NCBI GenBank assembly: GCA_910577785.1
Contig: CAJTNT010000011.1
Span: 29,752 to 93,751 of the forward strand
Direction: 5' to 3'
DNA: 64,000 nucleotides
Source of the DNA: an uncultured Lachnospiraceae bacterium
GTDB taxonomy: Bacteria; Bacillota; Clostridia; Lachnospirales; Lachnospiraceae
This document shows positions 17,378 through 26,546 of this stretch, in pieces; position 1 is the first letter of the stretch; each line of letters starts with the position of its first letter. A program made the translations under genes and the position numbers. The notes under the pieces are model-generated. The model did not search any database and was not told the DNA's origin. It was given only the letters and a program-made list of their open reading frames with translations.

Positions 17378-19192
17378 CTATTTATTATCCAACTTCAGCA
17401 CACTCATAAAAGCCTTCTGCGGAATCTCCACATTCCCGATCTGGCGCATGCGCTTCTTGCCTTCTTTCTGCTTCTCCAACAGCTTGCGCTTCCTGGTAAT
17501 ATCGCCGCCATAGCATTTCGCCAGCACATCCTTGCGCATGGCCTTGACCGTCTCGCGGGCAATGACCTTGCTGCCAATCGCCGCCTGGATGGGGATTTCA
17601 AACAGGTGCCTGGGGATTTCCTCTTTCAGCTTCTCGCACATCTTCCTGCCCCGCTCATAGGCCGTGCCGCTGTGGACGATAAAGGACAGCGCGTCCACCT
17701 CTTCCCGGTTAATGAGGATATCCAGCTTCACCAACTCAGAACGGGCATAGCCCTTCATCTCATAATCGAAGGATGCATAGCCCCTGGAACGTGATTTTAA
17801 GGCATCGAAAAAGTCATAAATAATCTCATTTAAGGGCAGCTCATACTTCAGCAGGGCGCGTGTCTCTTCCATATATTCCATGCTAATGTAAGTGCCGCGG
17901 CGTTCCTGGCACAGATCCATAATAGCGCCGATAAATTCGCTGGTGACCATAATCTCCGCGCTGACTACCGGCTCCTCCATATAGTCGATTTCTGCAGGAT
18001 CCGGCAGGTTCGAAGGGTTCGTCAGCTCAATCACTTCGCCATTGGTCTTGTGAACCTTGTAGATTACTCCCGGCGCCGTCGTCACCAGATCCAGATTGTA
18101 TTCCCGTTCCAGGCGTTCCTGGATGATCTCCAGATGCAGCAGGCCAAGAAAGCCGCAACGGAAGCCAAAGCCCAAAGCAATGGATGTCTCCGGCTCAAAC
18201 TGCAGCGCTGCGTCGTTGAGCTGCAGCTTCTCTAAGGCATCCCGCAAATCTGGGTATTTTGCGCCGTCTGCGGGATACATGCCGCAGTATACCATTGGAT
18301 TTACCTTCTTATAGCCTGGCAGGGGCTGGCTGCAGGGGCGGTCATTATCGGTCACCGTATCGCCTACCTGGGTATCACGGACATTTTTGAGGCTGGCCGT
18401 GATATAGCCTACCATCCCGGCAGACAGCTCCTCGCAGGGGATAAACTGCCCAGCGCCGAAATAGCCTACTTCCACGACCTCCGCCACTGCGCCCGTCGCC
18501 ATCATACGGATGCTCGTCCCCACCTTCACCCTGCCTTCCATGATACGGCAGAACACGATAACGCCCTTGTAGGAATCATAAAGGGAGTCAAAAATCAAGG
18601 CCTGCAGAGGGTTCTCCGGGCTTCCGCCCGGCGCTGGGATTTTCTCCACGACCTGCTCCAATACCTCTTCAATATTCAGCCCTGTCTTGGCAGAAATCTG
18701 GGGGGCGTCATGCGCCTCCAAACCAATCACATCCTCAATCTCATCAATGACCCGTTCCGGCTCCGCGCTGGGCAGGTCAATCTTATTGATGACCGGCAGC
18801 ACGTCCAGGTCATGGTCGAGAGCAAGGTAGACGTTGGCCAGCGTCTGCGCCTCAATCCCCTGCGCCGCATCCACTACCAGGATCGCGCCGTCACAGGCCG
18901 CAAGGCTGCGGGATACCTCATAGTTAAAGTCGACATGGCCGGGGGTATCAATCAGGTTAAAAATATACTCTTCCCCATCCTTGGCCCTGTATACAATACG
19001 GACAGCCTGCGCCTTGATCGTAATCCCGCGCTCCCGCTCCAAATCCATGTTGTCCAGCACCTGCGCCTGCATCTCGCGGCTGGTCAATAGGCCTGTCTTC
19101 TCAATAATGCGGTCAGCCAGTGTGGATTTCCCATGGTCTATATGTGCTATAATGCAAAAATTCCTGATTTTACTTTGCTCAAATGCTTCCAT
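17378..19192 (-). CDS. lepA: Elongation factor 4 (LepA), ribosome back-translocase GTPase
   Basis: About 604 residues, the usual length. G1 AHIDHGKST lies at residue 14 of the chosen start, followed by G2 ERGITIK, G3 DTPGH, G4 NKIDLPSA and a LepA-specific C-terminal domain (VIARETVKAMRKDVLAKCYGGDITRKRK) needed for tRNA contact. I prefer ATG 19192 (MEAFEQSKIRNF) because family members begin here; AGGAGG lies 14 bases ahead, a little far, and an ATG at 19219 lacks a site. hemW follows 49 bases downstream. Confidence 0.95.
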   Translation of the reverse strand: MEAFEQSKIRNFCIIAHIDHGKSTLADRIIEKTGLLTSREMQAQVLDNMDLERERGITIKAQAVRIVYRAKDGEEYIFNLIDTPGHVDFNYEVSRSLAACDGAILVVDAAQGIEAQTLANVYLALDHDLDVLPVINKIDLPSAEPERVIDEIEDVIGLEAHDAPQISAKTGLNIEEVLEQVVEKIPAPGGSPENPLQALIFDSLYDSYKGVIVFCRIMEGRVKVGTSIRMMATGAVAEVVEVGYFGAGQFIPCEELSAGMVGYITASLKNVRDTQVGDTVTDNDRPCSQPLPGYKKVNPMVYCGMYPADGAKYPDLRDALEKLQLNDAALQFEPETSIALGFGFRCGFLGLLHLEIIQERLEREYNLDLVTTAPGVIYKVHKTNGEVIELTNPSNLPDPAEIDYMEEPVVSAEIMVTSEFIGAIMDLCQERRGTYISMEYMEETRALLKYELPLNEIIYDFFDALKSRSRGYASFDYEMKGYARSELVKLDILINREEVDALSFIVHSGTAYERGRKMCEKLKEEIPRHLFEIPIQAAIGSKVIARETVKAMRKDVLAKCYGGDITRKRKLLEKQKEGKKRMRQIGNVEIPQKAFMSVLKLDNK

Positions 19193-19304
19193 AATGCTTT
19201 TTCCATCCTCCTGCGTCATCTGGTCTGTAACGTTTTTATATTTTTTCCCACATTATTATAGTATTTTCCATAGATTTGTTCAACTACAATTTACAAATTT
19301 AGCG

Positions 19305-19338
19305 AAAAGGAGAACCCCTATACTGAGGTCCTCCTTTT
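19305..19338. terminator. Bidirectional terminator-like hairpin
   Basis: AAAAGGAG-A-ACC and GGT-C-CTCCTTTT arms form an 11-pair stem with one mismatch and A/T tails on each side. It lies between the flavodiiron gene (stop 19486) and lepA (start 19192), where it would end the flavodiiron transcript. Confidence 0.7.
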
Positions 19339-19365
19339 ATCCACTTTTTTGCTATTTGTCTGCCG

Positions 19366-19471
19366 TGGATACCGTGCCGTGCATCCCGCTCCGTGAAACA
19401 TGTTACAAATCGGCCACTTGGAAATGCGGAATCAAATGGATACCGTGCCGTGCATCCCGCTCCGTGAAACA
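19366..19471. repeat. Pair of 35-bp direct repeats
   Basis: Two exact 35-base copies (19366-19400 and 19437-19471), 71 bases apart start to start, in the intergenic region after the flavodiiron gene. Each unit contains GGAT...ATCC as a small inverted repeat. Only two copies are present, so this is not a CRISPR array. Confidence 0.85.
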
Positions 19472-19485
19472 GCAGAAATACCCAT

Positions 19486-20703
19486 CTACTCTTTTTTCAT
19501 AGAGTCAATAATCGCATCTGCCAGCGCTTCCAGGTCCACCTTCTTGTCCGCCCCCATGGAGGAAGCCATGCTCAGGCGCTCATTTAAGACGGTCATGCCC
19601 TTTAGTTCCTCGTCAATAAACTTCTGCATCAGATCTCCGGACTTGCATGCCCAGGAACCGTTCTCAATCAGGGCAAAGGTACGGTTCTGCATATTCAGCG
19701 CCTTCATGTCCATCAGGAAATTGTGCATCACCGGGTAAATGCCCAGGTTATAGGTGACGGATGCCAGAACGATATGGCTGTACTTAAAGGCCTCGGAAAT
19801 CAGATAGGACACATGGGTATTGGACACATCGTATACCGCCACATTGGTGCAGCCCTTTTCACAGAGCTTGCCAGCCAATGCCTGCGCAGCCGACTCCGTA
19901 TTCCCATACATGGACGCATAGGCAATCATAACGCCCTGCTCCTCTGGCTCATAACGGCTCCACTTGTCATACTTCTCCACAAGATAGCCCAAGTTCTCTC
20001 TCCATACCGGCCCATGCAGGGGGCATACATATTTAATCTGATCTAAAATCCCTCCGGCCTTTTTCAGCAGCAGCTGGATATGGGGGCCATATTTGCCCAC
20101 AATATTGGTCAAATAGCGGCGGGCTTCATCCAGCCAGTCACGGTCAAAATCCACTTCATCCGCAAACAGCTTGCCGTCCAACGCAATAAAGGAGCCAAAG
20201 GCATCTGCCGAAAACAGCACGCCGTTCGTAGTGTCAAAAGTCACCATAGCCTCCGGCCAATGCACCATCGGCGCAGCCACAAAAGTCACCGTATGGTTAC
20301 CAAAGCAATGGGTATCCCCCTCTGCCACAGTAATGCACTCATGGTCATCTGGGTGGAAGCCAAACTGGCGCATCAGCATATAGGCCTTTTCCGTGGAAAT
20401 AATCTTCACATTGGGATAACGCAGCAGGATCTGCTCAATGGATGCGCCATGGTCAGGTTCCATATGGTTAATGAGCAGCCAGTCCAGGGGACGGTCTCCC
20501 AGCACGTAGTCCATATTTTCCACCAGCTGGCGGTATGCAGACCAATCTACCGTATCGAAAAGGACGGTCTCCTGATCCAAGAGCAGGTACGCATTGTAGC
20601 TTACGCCCTGGGGAATCGGGTGGATGTTCTCAAACAAATGGAGCCTGTGGTCATTTGCGCCGACCCAATACAGATCTTCGGTTATATTTCGTACACAATA
20701 CAT
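19486..20703 (-). CDS. Flavodiiron protein (FprA-type O2/NO reductase)
   Basis: About 405 residues. The N-terminal metallo-beta-lactamase-like diiron domain holds HMEPDH, then VHWPEAM, SADAFG and CPLHGP, giving the usual His/Asp/Glu ligands. The C-terminal flavodoxin domain starts at IAYASMYGNTESAA (FMN phosphate loop) near residue 260. Flavodiiron proteins reduce O2 (or NO) to water using rubredoxin as donor. ATG 20703 follows AAAGGAGG; the upstream codons lack a site. It lies 50 bases after a gene whose product ends in rubredoxin, so the two very probably form an operon and work together. Confidence 0.93.
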   Translation of the reverse strand: MYCVRNITEDLYWVGANDHRLHLFENIHPIPQGVSYNAYLLLDQETVLFDTVDWSAYRQLVENMDYVLGDRPLDWLLINHMEPDHGASIEQILLRYPNVKIISTEKAYMLMRQFGFHPDDHECITVAEGDTHCFGNHTVTFVAAPMVHWPEAMVTFDTTNGVLFSADAFGSFIALDGKLFADEVDFDRDWLDEARRYLTNIVGKYGPHIQLLLKKAGGILDQIKYVCPLHGPVWRENLGYLVEKYDKWSRYEPEEQGVMIAYASMYGNTESAAQALAGKLCEKGCTNVAVYDVSNTHVSYLISEAFKYSHIVLASVTYNLGIYPVMHNFLMDMKALNMQNRTFALIENGSWACKSGDLMQKFIDEELKGMTVLNERLSMASSMGADKKVDLEALADAIIDSMKKE

Positions 20704-20753
20704 GTTTTTTCCTCCTTTTGCCATGATCTAACAATATTTGTGCCTTTCTAGGC

Positions 20754-22670
20754 CTACGCTTCGATAAACTGGTCTTTGCCTTCCGCACATTCTGGGCATA
20801 CCCAGTCTTCCGGCAATTTCTCAAACAGCGTGCCTGGGGCGATTTCCGCATCTTCGTCGCCCACTTCCGGAATATATTCATAACCGCAGCCGCCGCAGAC
20901 ATAGCTTTTGCCAATGGGTGTGGGCTTGGGCACAGGCGGACGCTTCATCTTCACCATCGGCGGCGCGGGCTGCTTCTCTTCCATGCCCAGGGCTTCTGCC
21001 AGCAGGGGCAGGATTTCATTGACATCCCCAACGATGCCGTAATCGCAATTCTTGAAAATAGGGGCGTTGCCATTCTTGTTAATCGCCACAATCGTAGAGG
21101 CGTCTTTAATCCCTTTCAAATGCTGGGTCGCACCGGAAATGCCACAGGCAATATAGAGGTTGCCGCGGAATTTCTGCCCGGACATGCCTACATAACGGCT
21201 TAAGGGGACATACTTCAATGTCTCAGCCACGGGACGGGAGGAACCGATGGCCGCCCCAGCCGCATGCGCCAAATCTTCAATCAGCTTCATATTTTCTTTG
21301 CTGCCGATCCCCTTCCCAGCGGAAACCACGCGCTCTGCCTGGGCAATGGGCGTATCTGCCGGGATCCCAACCGTAAAGTCATGGCCGTCCTTCTTCAGGG
21401 ACGCCACTAAGGCATCCACACGCTCCTTGGCGCCGCCTTCCTTGAACATCTGGCCTTTGCGCACGCCGGTAATGGGAGCCGGCTTCTTGGCTGCGGAACG
21501 GCTGCCGCCTCCGCCTGGGCCCTTGGGCATCCTGCCAATCAGGTTGGAAGCAATGACCACGCGCTGGATTTCGTTGGTTCCCTCATAAATGGTGGTAATC
21601 TTGGCGTCACGGTACATCCGCTCCACATCCATACCTTTGAGGAAGCCTGTGCCGCCGAATATCTGCAGGGCGCTGTTCGTAACTTCCAGGGCAATGTCAG
21701 AAGCATACATCTTGGCCATTGCAGCCTCCATGGCATAAGGCTCATGGGCTTCCTTCAGCTCCCCTGCGGAATACACCAGGAAACGGGCGCAGCGCAGCTT
21801 GGTGGCCATATCCGCAAGCTTAAAAGAAATGCCCTGCTGGGCAGCGATGGGCTTCCCGAACTGGATGCGCTCTTTGGAATAATCCAAAGCCTGCTCAAAC
21901 GCGCCCTGGGCAATCCCCAGCGCCTGTGCGGCAATGCCGATGCGCCCGCCGTCAAGGGTAGCCATGGCAATCTTGAAGCCTTCCCCTTCCTTGCCCAAAA
22001 GGTTCTCTTTTGGCACCTTTACATCATTGAAAATCAGTTCAGCCGTGGTAGAGGAACGGATGCCCATCTTGTCATAATGGTCGCCAAACTCAAATCCCTC
22101 CCAGCCCTTCTCTACGATAAAAGCGGAAATCCCGCGGGTGCCGATATCCGGGGTGGTTACTGCAAATACAACGTAGGTATCTGCCTTGGGCGCATTGGTG
22201 ATGAAAATCTTGCCGCCGTTTAGGAGGTAATAATCCCCCTTATCCAAAGCAGTCGTCTCCGTGCCGCCGGCGTCAGAACCTGCATTGGGCTCAGTCAGGC
22301 CGAAAGCGCCGATTTTCTCGCCTTTGGCCAGGGGAACGAGATATTTCTGCTTCTGCTGCTCGTTGCCGAAAGCAAAAATCGGATAGGAGCCAAGGGAAAC
22401 ATGGGCGGAAAGAATGACGCCCGAGCCGCCGTCTACCCGGGAAAGCTCCTCTACCGCAATGGCGTAACTCACTACATCAAGGCCTGCGCCGCCGTATTCG
22501 GCCGGATAGGGGATGCCCATAAGGCCCATCTCGCCCAGCTTTTTCACCGCCTCTTCCGGGAAACGGTTCTCCTGGTCTAAGGAGAAGGCGATAGGCTTAA
22601 TCTCTTCCTCGGCAAATGAGCGGATTTTTGCCCGGAACTGCTCATGTTCAGTCGTGGTCTGGAATAACAT
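20754..22670 (-). CDS. Acyl-CoA dehydrogenase / ETF-alpha / rubredoxin fusion
   Basis: A 638-residue fusion. Residues 1-380 are a complete acyl-CoA dehydrogenase (FGLTEPNAGSDAGG, then YRDAKITTIYEGTNEIQR; the Glu of YEGTNE matches the catalytic base of short-chain enzymes). Residues about 400-560 match the ETF-alpha domain with its FAD-binding part (VVSAGKGIGS, VGMSGQKFRGNLYIACGISGATQH). The last 55 residues are rubredoxin (VCGGCGY...WVCPEC). ATG follows AAAGGAGG. Electrons from acyl-CoA could pass by FAD and ETF-FAD to the rubredoxin iron and then to the flavodiiron protein encoded next. The domain calls are firm; the O2 route is inference. Confidence 0.93.
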   Translation of the reverse strand: MLFQTTTEHEQFRAKIRSFAEEEIKPIAFSLDQENRFPEEAVKKLGEMGLMGIPYPAEYGGAGLDVVSYAIAVEELSRVDGGSGVILSAHVSLGSYPIFAFGNEQQKQKYLVPLAKGEKIGAFGLTEPNAGSDAGGTETTALDKGDYYLLNGGKIFITNAPKADTYVVFAVTTPDIGTRGISAFIVEKGWEGFEFGDHYDKMGIRSSTTAELIFNDVKVPKENLLGKEGEGFKIAMATLDGGRIGIAAQALGIAQGAFEQALDYSKERIQFGKPIAAQQGISFKLADMATKLRCARFLVYSAGELKEAHEPYAMEAAMAKMYASDIALEVTNSALQIFGGTGFLKGMDVERMYRDAKITTIYEGTNEIQRVVIASNLIGRMPKGPGGGGSRSAAKKPAPITGVRKGQMFKEGGAKERVDALVASLKKDGHDFTVGIPADTPIAQAERVVSAGKGIGSKENMKLIEDLAHAAGAAIGSSRPVAETLKYVPLSRYVGMSGQKFRGNLYIACGISGATQHLKGIKDASTIVAINKNGNAPIFKNCDYGIVGDVNEILPLLAEALGMEEKQPAPPMVKMKRPPVPKPTPIGKSYVCGGCGYEYIPEVGDEDAEIAPGTLFEKLPEDWVCPECAEGKDQFIEA

Positions 22671-22728
22671 AAGAATGCCTCCTTTTCTTTACTATGGACG
22701 GAAATTGTCCTGTTATTTACGAGTTCAG

Positions 22729-22759
22729 TTGTTATTTTTCACTAAATTCATAATAACAA
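22729..22759. promoter_or_regulatory. Inverted repeat overlapping the acyl-CoA dehydrogenase promoter
   Basis: TTGTTATT and AATAACAA, perfect complements, 15 bases apart. The right half covers the -10 hexamer at 22750-22755. It resembles an operator, and its half-sites recall Rex sites (TTGTTAA...TTAACAA), but the spacing is too long for Rex. Confidence 0.45.
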
Positions 22760-22778
22760 ACTCTTCTTTTTTTGTCAA
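22750..22778 (-). promoter_or_regulatory. Sigma-A-type promoter for the acyl-CoA dehydrogenase fusion operon
   Basis: On the minus strand: TTGACA, 17-base spacer, TATTAT, with the gene starting about 80 bases downstream. Confidence 0.75.
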
Positions 22779-22918
22779 TTGTATTGAAGGAAAAAGTGGA
22801 TTTATGTGATTGCTTTGTTACTATTCACGGTTCAGGGATGCCATTATTGCTGTCGGGAATTGTGTTAATTCAAAAAAGGCGTGGTGAAATTTAAATTTAT
22901 ATTTTTTATGAAAATATA

Positions 22919-22947
22919 TTGCACAAAAAATATAAAAATGGTATAGT
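22919..22947 (+). promoter_or_regulatory. Promoter for the AAA ATPase/TOPRIM-like pair
   Basis: TTGCAC, 17 bases, TATAGT, about 40 bases before ATG 22987, in AT-rich DNA. Confidence 0.6.
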
Positions 22948-22986
22948 ATGTAATATAAAATAAATTTCAATTTGGAGGAACCGACC

Positions 22987-24264
22987 ATGCTAATAGAAAT
23001 AAGAGCCAATAACTGCTTTTCTTTTTCGGAAGAAATAGTTTTTTCTACGAAAGCGGATATGCGAAACAAAAAATTTGCATCTAACGTTCATAGCGAAAAT
23101 AATTTCAATATATTAAAGGCGGTAGGAATCTATGGCCCTAACAATGCGGGTAAAACATGTCTGGTAAAATGTATCCGCAGTGCCAAAAACATTCTGTTAA
23201 ATCAGAAACCCAAAATTATGCCGAATATTTTTCAAGACAGTACAATATGCCAGCTGGGAATCACGTTTCTGGAAGAAGGCAGGGAGTTTTCCTATGATTT
23301 TTGGTATGATGACCAAAAAAATGAATATCCCTATGAAAAATTTGTAGAAATCTCAAAAGATCAATATGGTAACGAAAAAGAGAATATTTGGCTTTTAAAA
23401 GATGTCGTCAGTGGAAATTACCAATGTGATGATGAAGATTTGTTAAAAATGATTTCTCTTGTATCTCAAAGTAATTTGTTGTTTTATCTGGTAGATGTCA
23501 ATAAATTTGATAGACTGGCAGAAATGAAGCGAGTTGTTACAAAGTTCGCTTCTAAGATTGATATCATCAATATGAATAATATTCCCTTAAAACGAACAAT
23601 CAATCTTATGAAGAATGAAAACGATCTACAGAGAAAAGTAGTAGAGTTCATTAAAAATTCGGATCTTTATATGGATGACTTCGGGTATGTAGATATGGAT
23701 AAAATCCATGTAAAAATGAACTCTGATGAAGAAAAACCGGATGAAAAAGCTCTTGATATTCCTGAACAGATTATGGATCAAATTCGGTTGGTGTCTGTTT
23801 ATAGAGGCGTTCCTGTTCCCAGCGTACTTTTTGACTCTACTGGAACAAAGAAAATTGCCGCTCTTGCAAGTTATATCATAGAAGGGATTGAACAGGGCAG
23901 GATTCTTGTGGTAGATGAATTAGACAGTAGTATTCATTTTAAACTGACCAGAGCAATCGTAGCTATGTTTAATAATGAATTGAATACAAATGCTCAGATG
24001 ATATTTACAGTGCATGATATCAATTTAATGGATTGTAAAAAAATGTTCCGAAAAGAACAGATATGGTTTGTGCATAAAGATGAAAGTGGTGTCTATGTTT
24101 ATTCCTTGGCGGCGTTTACCGCACAACAGGGAGTGCGTGATACTACGGACATCATGGAAAAATATCGGAAAGGTGTATTAGGTGCCCTGCCTGATCCAGA
24201 GTTAATTCGTTCTTTACTGGATATCAAAGGAAACCGGAAGGAGGTGCCTGCCGATAATGAGTAA
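22987..24264 (+). CDS. AAA-family ATPase of an RloA/AbiL-like defence pair
   Basis: About 425 residues. Walker A GIYGPNNAGKT lies near residue 55, the ABC-type late motif ILVVDELDSSIHFKL near 315 (Walker B plus a D-loop-like Asp), and TVHDINLMD near 345 (His switch). The layout, with split ATPase lobes and a helical insert, matches AAA_15/SMC-like ATPases of phage-abortive systems. ATG 22987 follows TTGGAGGA at 7 bases. It overlaps the next gene by 8 bases. AT-rich and unlike its neighbours, so probably acquired. A defence role is inferred from this pairing. Confidence 0.75.
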   Translation: MLIEIRANNCFSFSEEIVFSTKADMRNKKFASNVHSENNFNILKAVGIYGPNNAGKTCLVKCIRSAKNILLNQKPKIMPNIFQDSTICQLGITFLEEGREFSYDFWYDDQKNEYPYEKFVEISKDQYGNEKENIWLLKDVVSGNYQCDDEDLLKMISLVSQSNLLFYLVDVNKFDRLAEMKRVVTKFASKIDIINMNNIPLKRTINLMKNENDLQRKVVEFIKNSDLYMDDFGYVDMDKIHVKMNSDEEKPDEKALDIPEQIMDQIRLVSVYRGVPVPSVLFDSTGTKKIAALASYIIEGIEQGRILVVDELDSSIHFKLTRAIVAMFNNELNTNAQMIFTVHDINLMDCKKMFRKEQIWFVHKDESGVYVYSLAAFTAQQGVRDTTDIMEKYRKGVLGALPDPELIRSLLDIKGNRKEVPADNE

Positions 24265-24820
24265 AATTCCTCAGATTTTTACTGGCAGCAGAATATGTAT
24301 TATATGTGAAGGGGATGAAGAATATGAATATTTAGAGAAATTGATCTCATTAGATGTATGGAGCAAAGAATACCTCTCTCAATTGGAAAATGCTGAAGGA
24401 AATGGAAATATACCAGCACGATATCAGGACAAATATCAGAATAGTTCAAGTGACTTGGTATTGGTATTCTGTGATACAGATAAAAAACCTTATGAACAAT
24501 ATGTTGATATCAAGCGAAAAATCAACAAATTTCATGGGATTGAAAATGCTGCAGACCAGATTGTTATATATGGAAATCCCTGTACTATGCAAATCATCAT
24601 TGAACATTGGGATGACGTGATACTTAGCTCCAATAAAAAAAAGAAAAATGCCCCGATTATCTTTAACCTTACAGGCGTTGAAGGGTACAAAGGGAGAGCG
24701 GATCAACGACAAGCATTGTTTTCCCGTATTACAAAGGAAAACTATCAGGAAATGTTCCATCTCCTTCATCTTTTCCAGCCAAAGCCACCCAGTTCGAACA
24801 CCCTCGGTCTGATGAGATAA
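24257..24820 (+). CDS. RloB/TOPRIM-like effector, probably truncated
   Basis: 187 residues. ICIICEGDEEYEYL (strand plus acidic CEG-E) and LVLVFCDTDKKPYEQY (DxD) are the acidic motifs of TOPRIM/RloB-like nucleases. IVIYGNPCTMQIII and DQRQALFSRI follow. ATG lies within the end of the ATPase gene, so the two are coupled. The last 20 or so codons (after about 24760) run antisense through sequence that clearly encodes a LamG domain, so the natural C-terminus seems to be lost at a recombination junction. Nuclease activity is inferred. Confidence 0.6.
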   Translation: MSKIPQIFTGSRICIICEGDEEYEYLEKLISLDVWSKEYLSQLENAEGNGNIPARYQDKYQNSSSDLVLVFCDTDKKPYEQYVDIKRKINKFHGIENAADQIVIYGNPCTMQIIIEHWDDVILSSNKKKKNAPIIFNLTGVEGYKGRADQRQALFSRITKENYQEMFHLLHLFQPKPPSSNTLGLMR

Positions 24821-26072
24821 AGCAAACAGGGCGATGATTCTGCATTCTACTATTACTTTTGCCATAAAAAGAAACCGTATAGGTACTATCTACTGCAACG
24901 TTTTCAAGAATAAAACCATACTTGCCGGCAAGATTAATTGCTTGGCCATCTATTCCATCTATATATTCTGCATCCCCTTCATACGATGGCAAACTTCCTC
25001 CAAACGTCACTAATTTCGGCTCCAATCCGCCAGTCACTGCCAGGTCGCCCTCCAGGCTCATCTCATATTTCGGAGTGATATAATTCCCTGCTGACGTTAC
25101 CACATTGATATCAAATGTATCACGTGCAATTTCATTTTCCCCCTTCATTAAGGCCGCTGAAATAGAAGCGCTTCCCTCTGATATGCCTGTTACAACGCCA
25201 TTCACTATTTTAGCCACCGCATTGTTTGTGGAAGACCACCTCAAAGTAATGCCATCTGCAGAATCTACGCCAAAGGCATCCGCATCCAAGGACAGCTTCT
25301 CGCCTACCCTGATTTCTGGCTTGCTTCCATTAATCTGGACAGAGGGAGTCCCAGAGAACAAAATGCGGGCTTCCTCAGCTGTTAATGCCTTATCGTAAAT
25401 CTTGACATCATCAATGCAGGCCTTCATGATAGTATCCCAAATATTCACGCCGAATGCAATATTCATTCCATTATCAGAACTGATAATACTATCCCTTGTA
25501 GATGTCCCTACTAATGTCCCGTCCTTGTACAAAGCGATAGCTTTACCTTCTACAGATATTGTATATTGAGACCAGCGATTCAATTCATAAGTTGGATACA
25601 ATTCTGGATGCAGTTGATTCCACAGCAAATACTCCCTTTGATTGTTCCTACTTGAAAGAGCAAGATAATTCTCACCATCGCTTATATTTCTAATATAAAA
25701 TATAGGAGAAGCCCATCCCATATGCTGCTCCTGTTTTACCCACAAGGAAACAGAATATGAATCGTCCAATGACAAATGAGGCAAATCAAAACCATACTCT
25801 CCCAGCCGAAGCACCTTCCCCCTCTCTGCATCCTCTACAAATTCTGCTTCGCCCGTATAATCGGCCTCCATCTTAAATACCTTCATCTGTGCCTCAACCG
25901 GCTCCGCACCATTGGTCATAACATTTAGGTTATCCTCAAAATCCATCCAATACTTCGGCACCTGCACAGACACTGCGCCTGCCGATTCCACAACGATCTG
26001 GCTAGCAGGGGCAACAACACTAAAAATCAATACCACCACGAGGATCCTTGCCAACGCTTTTCTCATTCTCAT
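24729..26072 (-). pseudogene. Truncated secreted LamG/Big2 surface protein
   Basis: About 447 residues left. Signal peptide at the start (MRMRKALARILVVVLIFSVVAPASQ), ATG 26072 after AAAGGAGGG. A LamG/concanavalin-like domain lies at residues about 45-245, a Big2-like Ig domain (SLDADAFG, LRWSSTNNAVAKIVNG) at 250-330, and the start of a second LamG domain near 345. The second LamG domain stops abruptly after WVALAGK, then a few odd residues to a stop inside the oppositely oriented TOPRIM-like gene. The relative at 40.1-46 kb has four such LamG domains and a long tail, so this is a broken remnant. It may still be secreted. Confidence 0.75.
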
Positions 26073-26546
26073 AACATACCCTCCTTTTCCATTCTTCCCA
26101 GAAACCATCCTGGCATCTTATCGCTTTCTGCTGCCGCCCCCTTCCTCTGCCTGAATTTTGGCAAATACATGCCATGCAAACCAAAAAATGCTCATTTTCG
26201 ATACTTTTTCCATGCTCTTTTCTCACTTTCTAGTATTCTGAGATAAAGCTTTTTAGGAAAAATCCGCTAAAAATAGAAGGACTCTCATGTTCATCCTTCT
26301 CTATTTTCATCTAATTGCATAGAATGCCGCGATAAAATATGGTTTTACTGGAACTTTTCAATAAAAATATTATACTCTTCTCCTATTTTTTCGTCAATTC
26401 GATTTTCTATCCTATTTAGGGCAAATTTTACTAAAAACGATTATTTTAATAAGCCTTCCAAATCAAAGCCTTTCAAAACTGCTGGAACTATGGTATGATT
26501 ATCTTAAAATATCAACATCTGACGATTTAAAAGAGAGGAATTATTT
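26073..26546. other. Intergenic region between divergent LamG and Uma2 genes
   Basis: No gene seen in 474 bases. AT-rich. An imperfect hairpin AAAATAGAAGGA...TCCTTCTCTATTTT lies at about 26268-26306. The rest should hold the two divergent promoters, but I could not place a convincing -35/-10 pair. Confidence 0.5.

Noticed and set aside
19366..19471. CRISPR-like direct repeats
   Set aside because: Only two copies with one 36-base gap, and no cas genes in the window.
22729..22759. Rex operator
   Set aside because: Half-sites are similar, but the 15-base spacer does not fit the Rex site.
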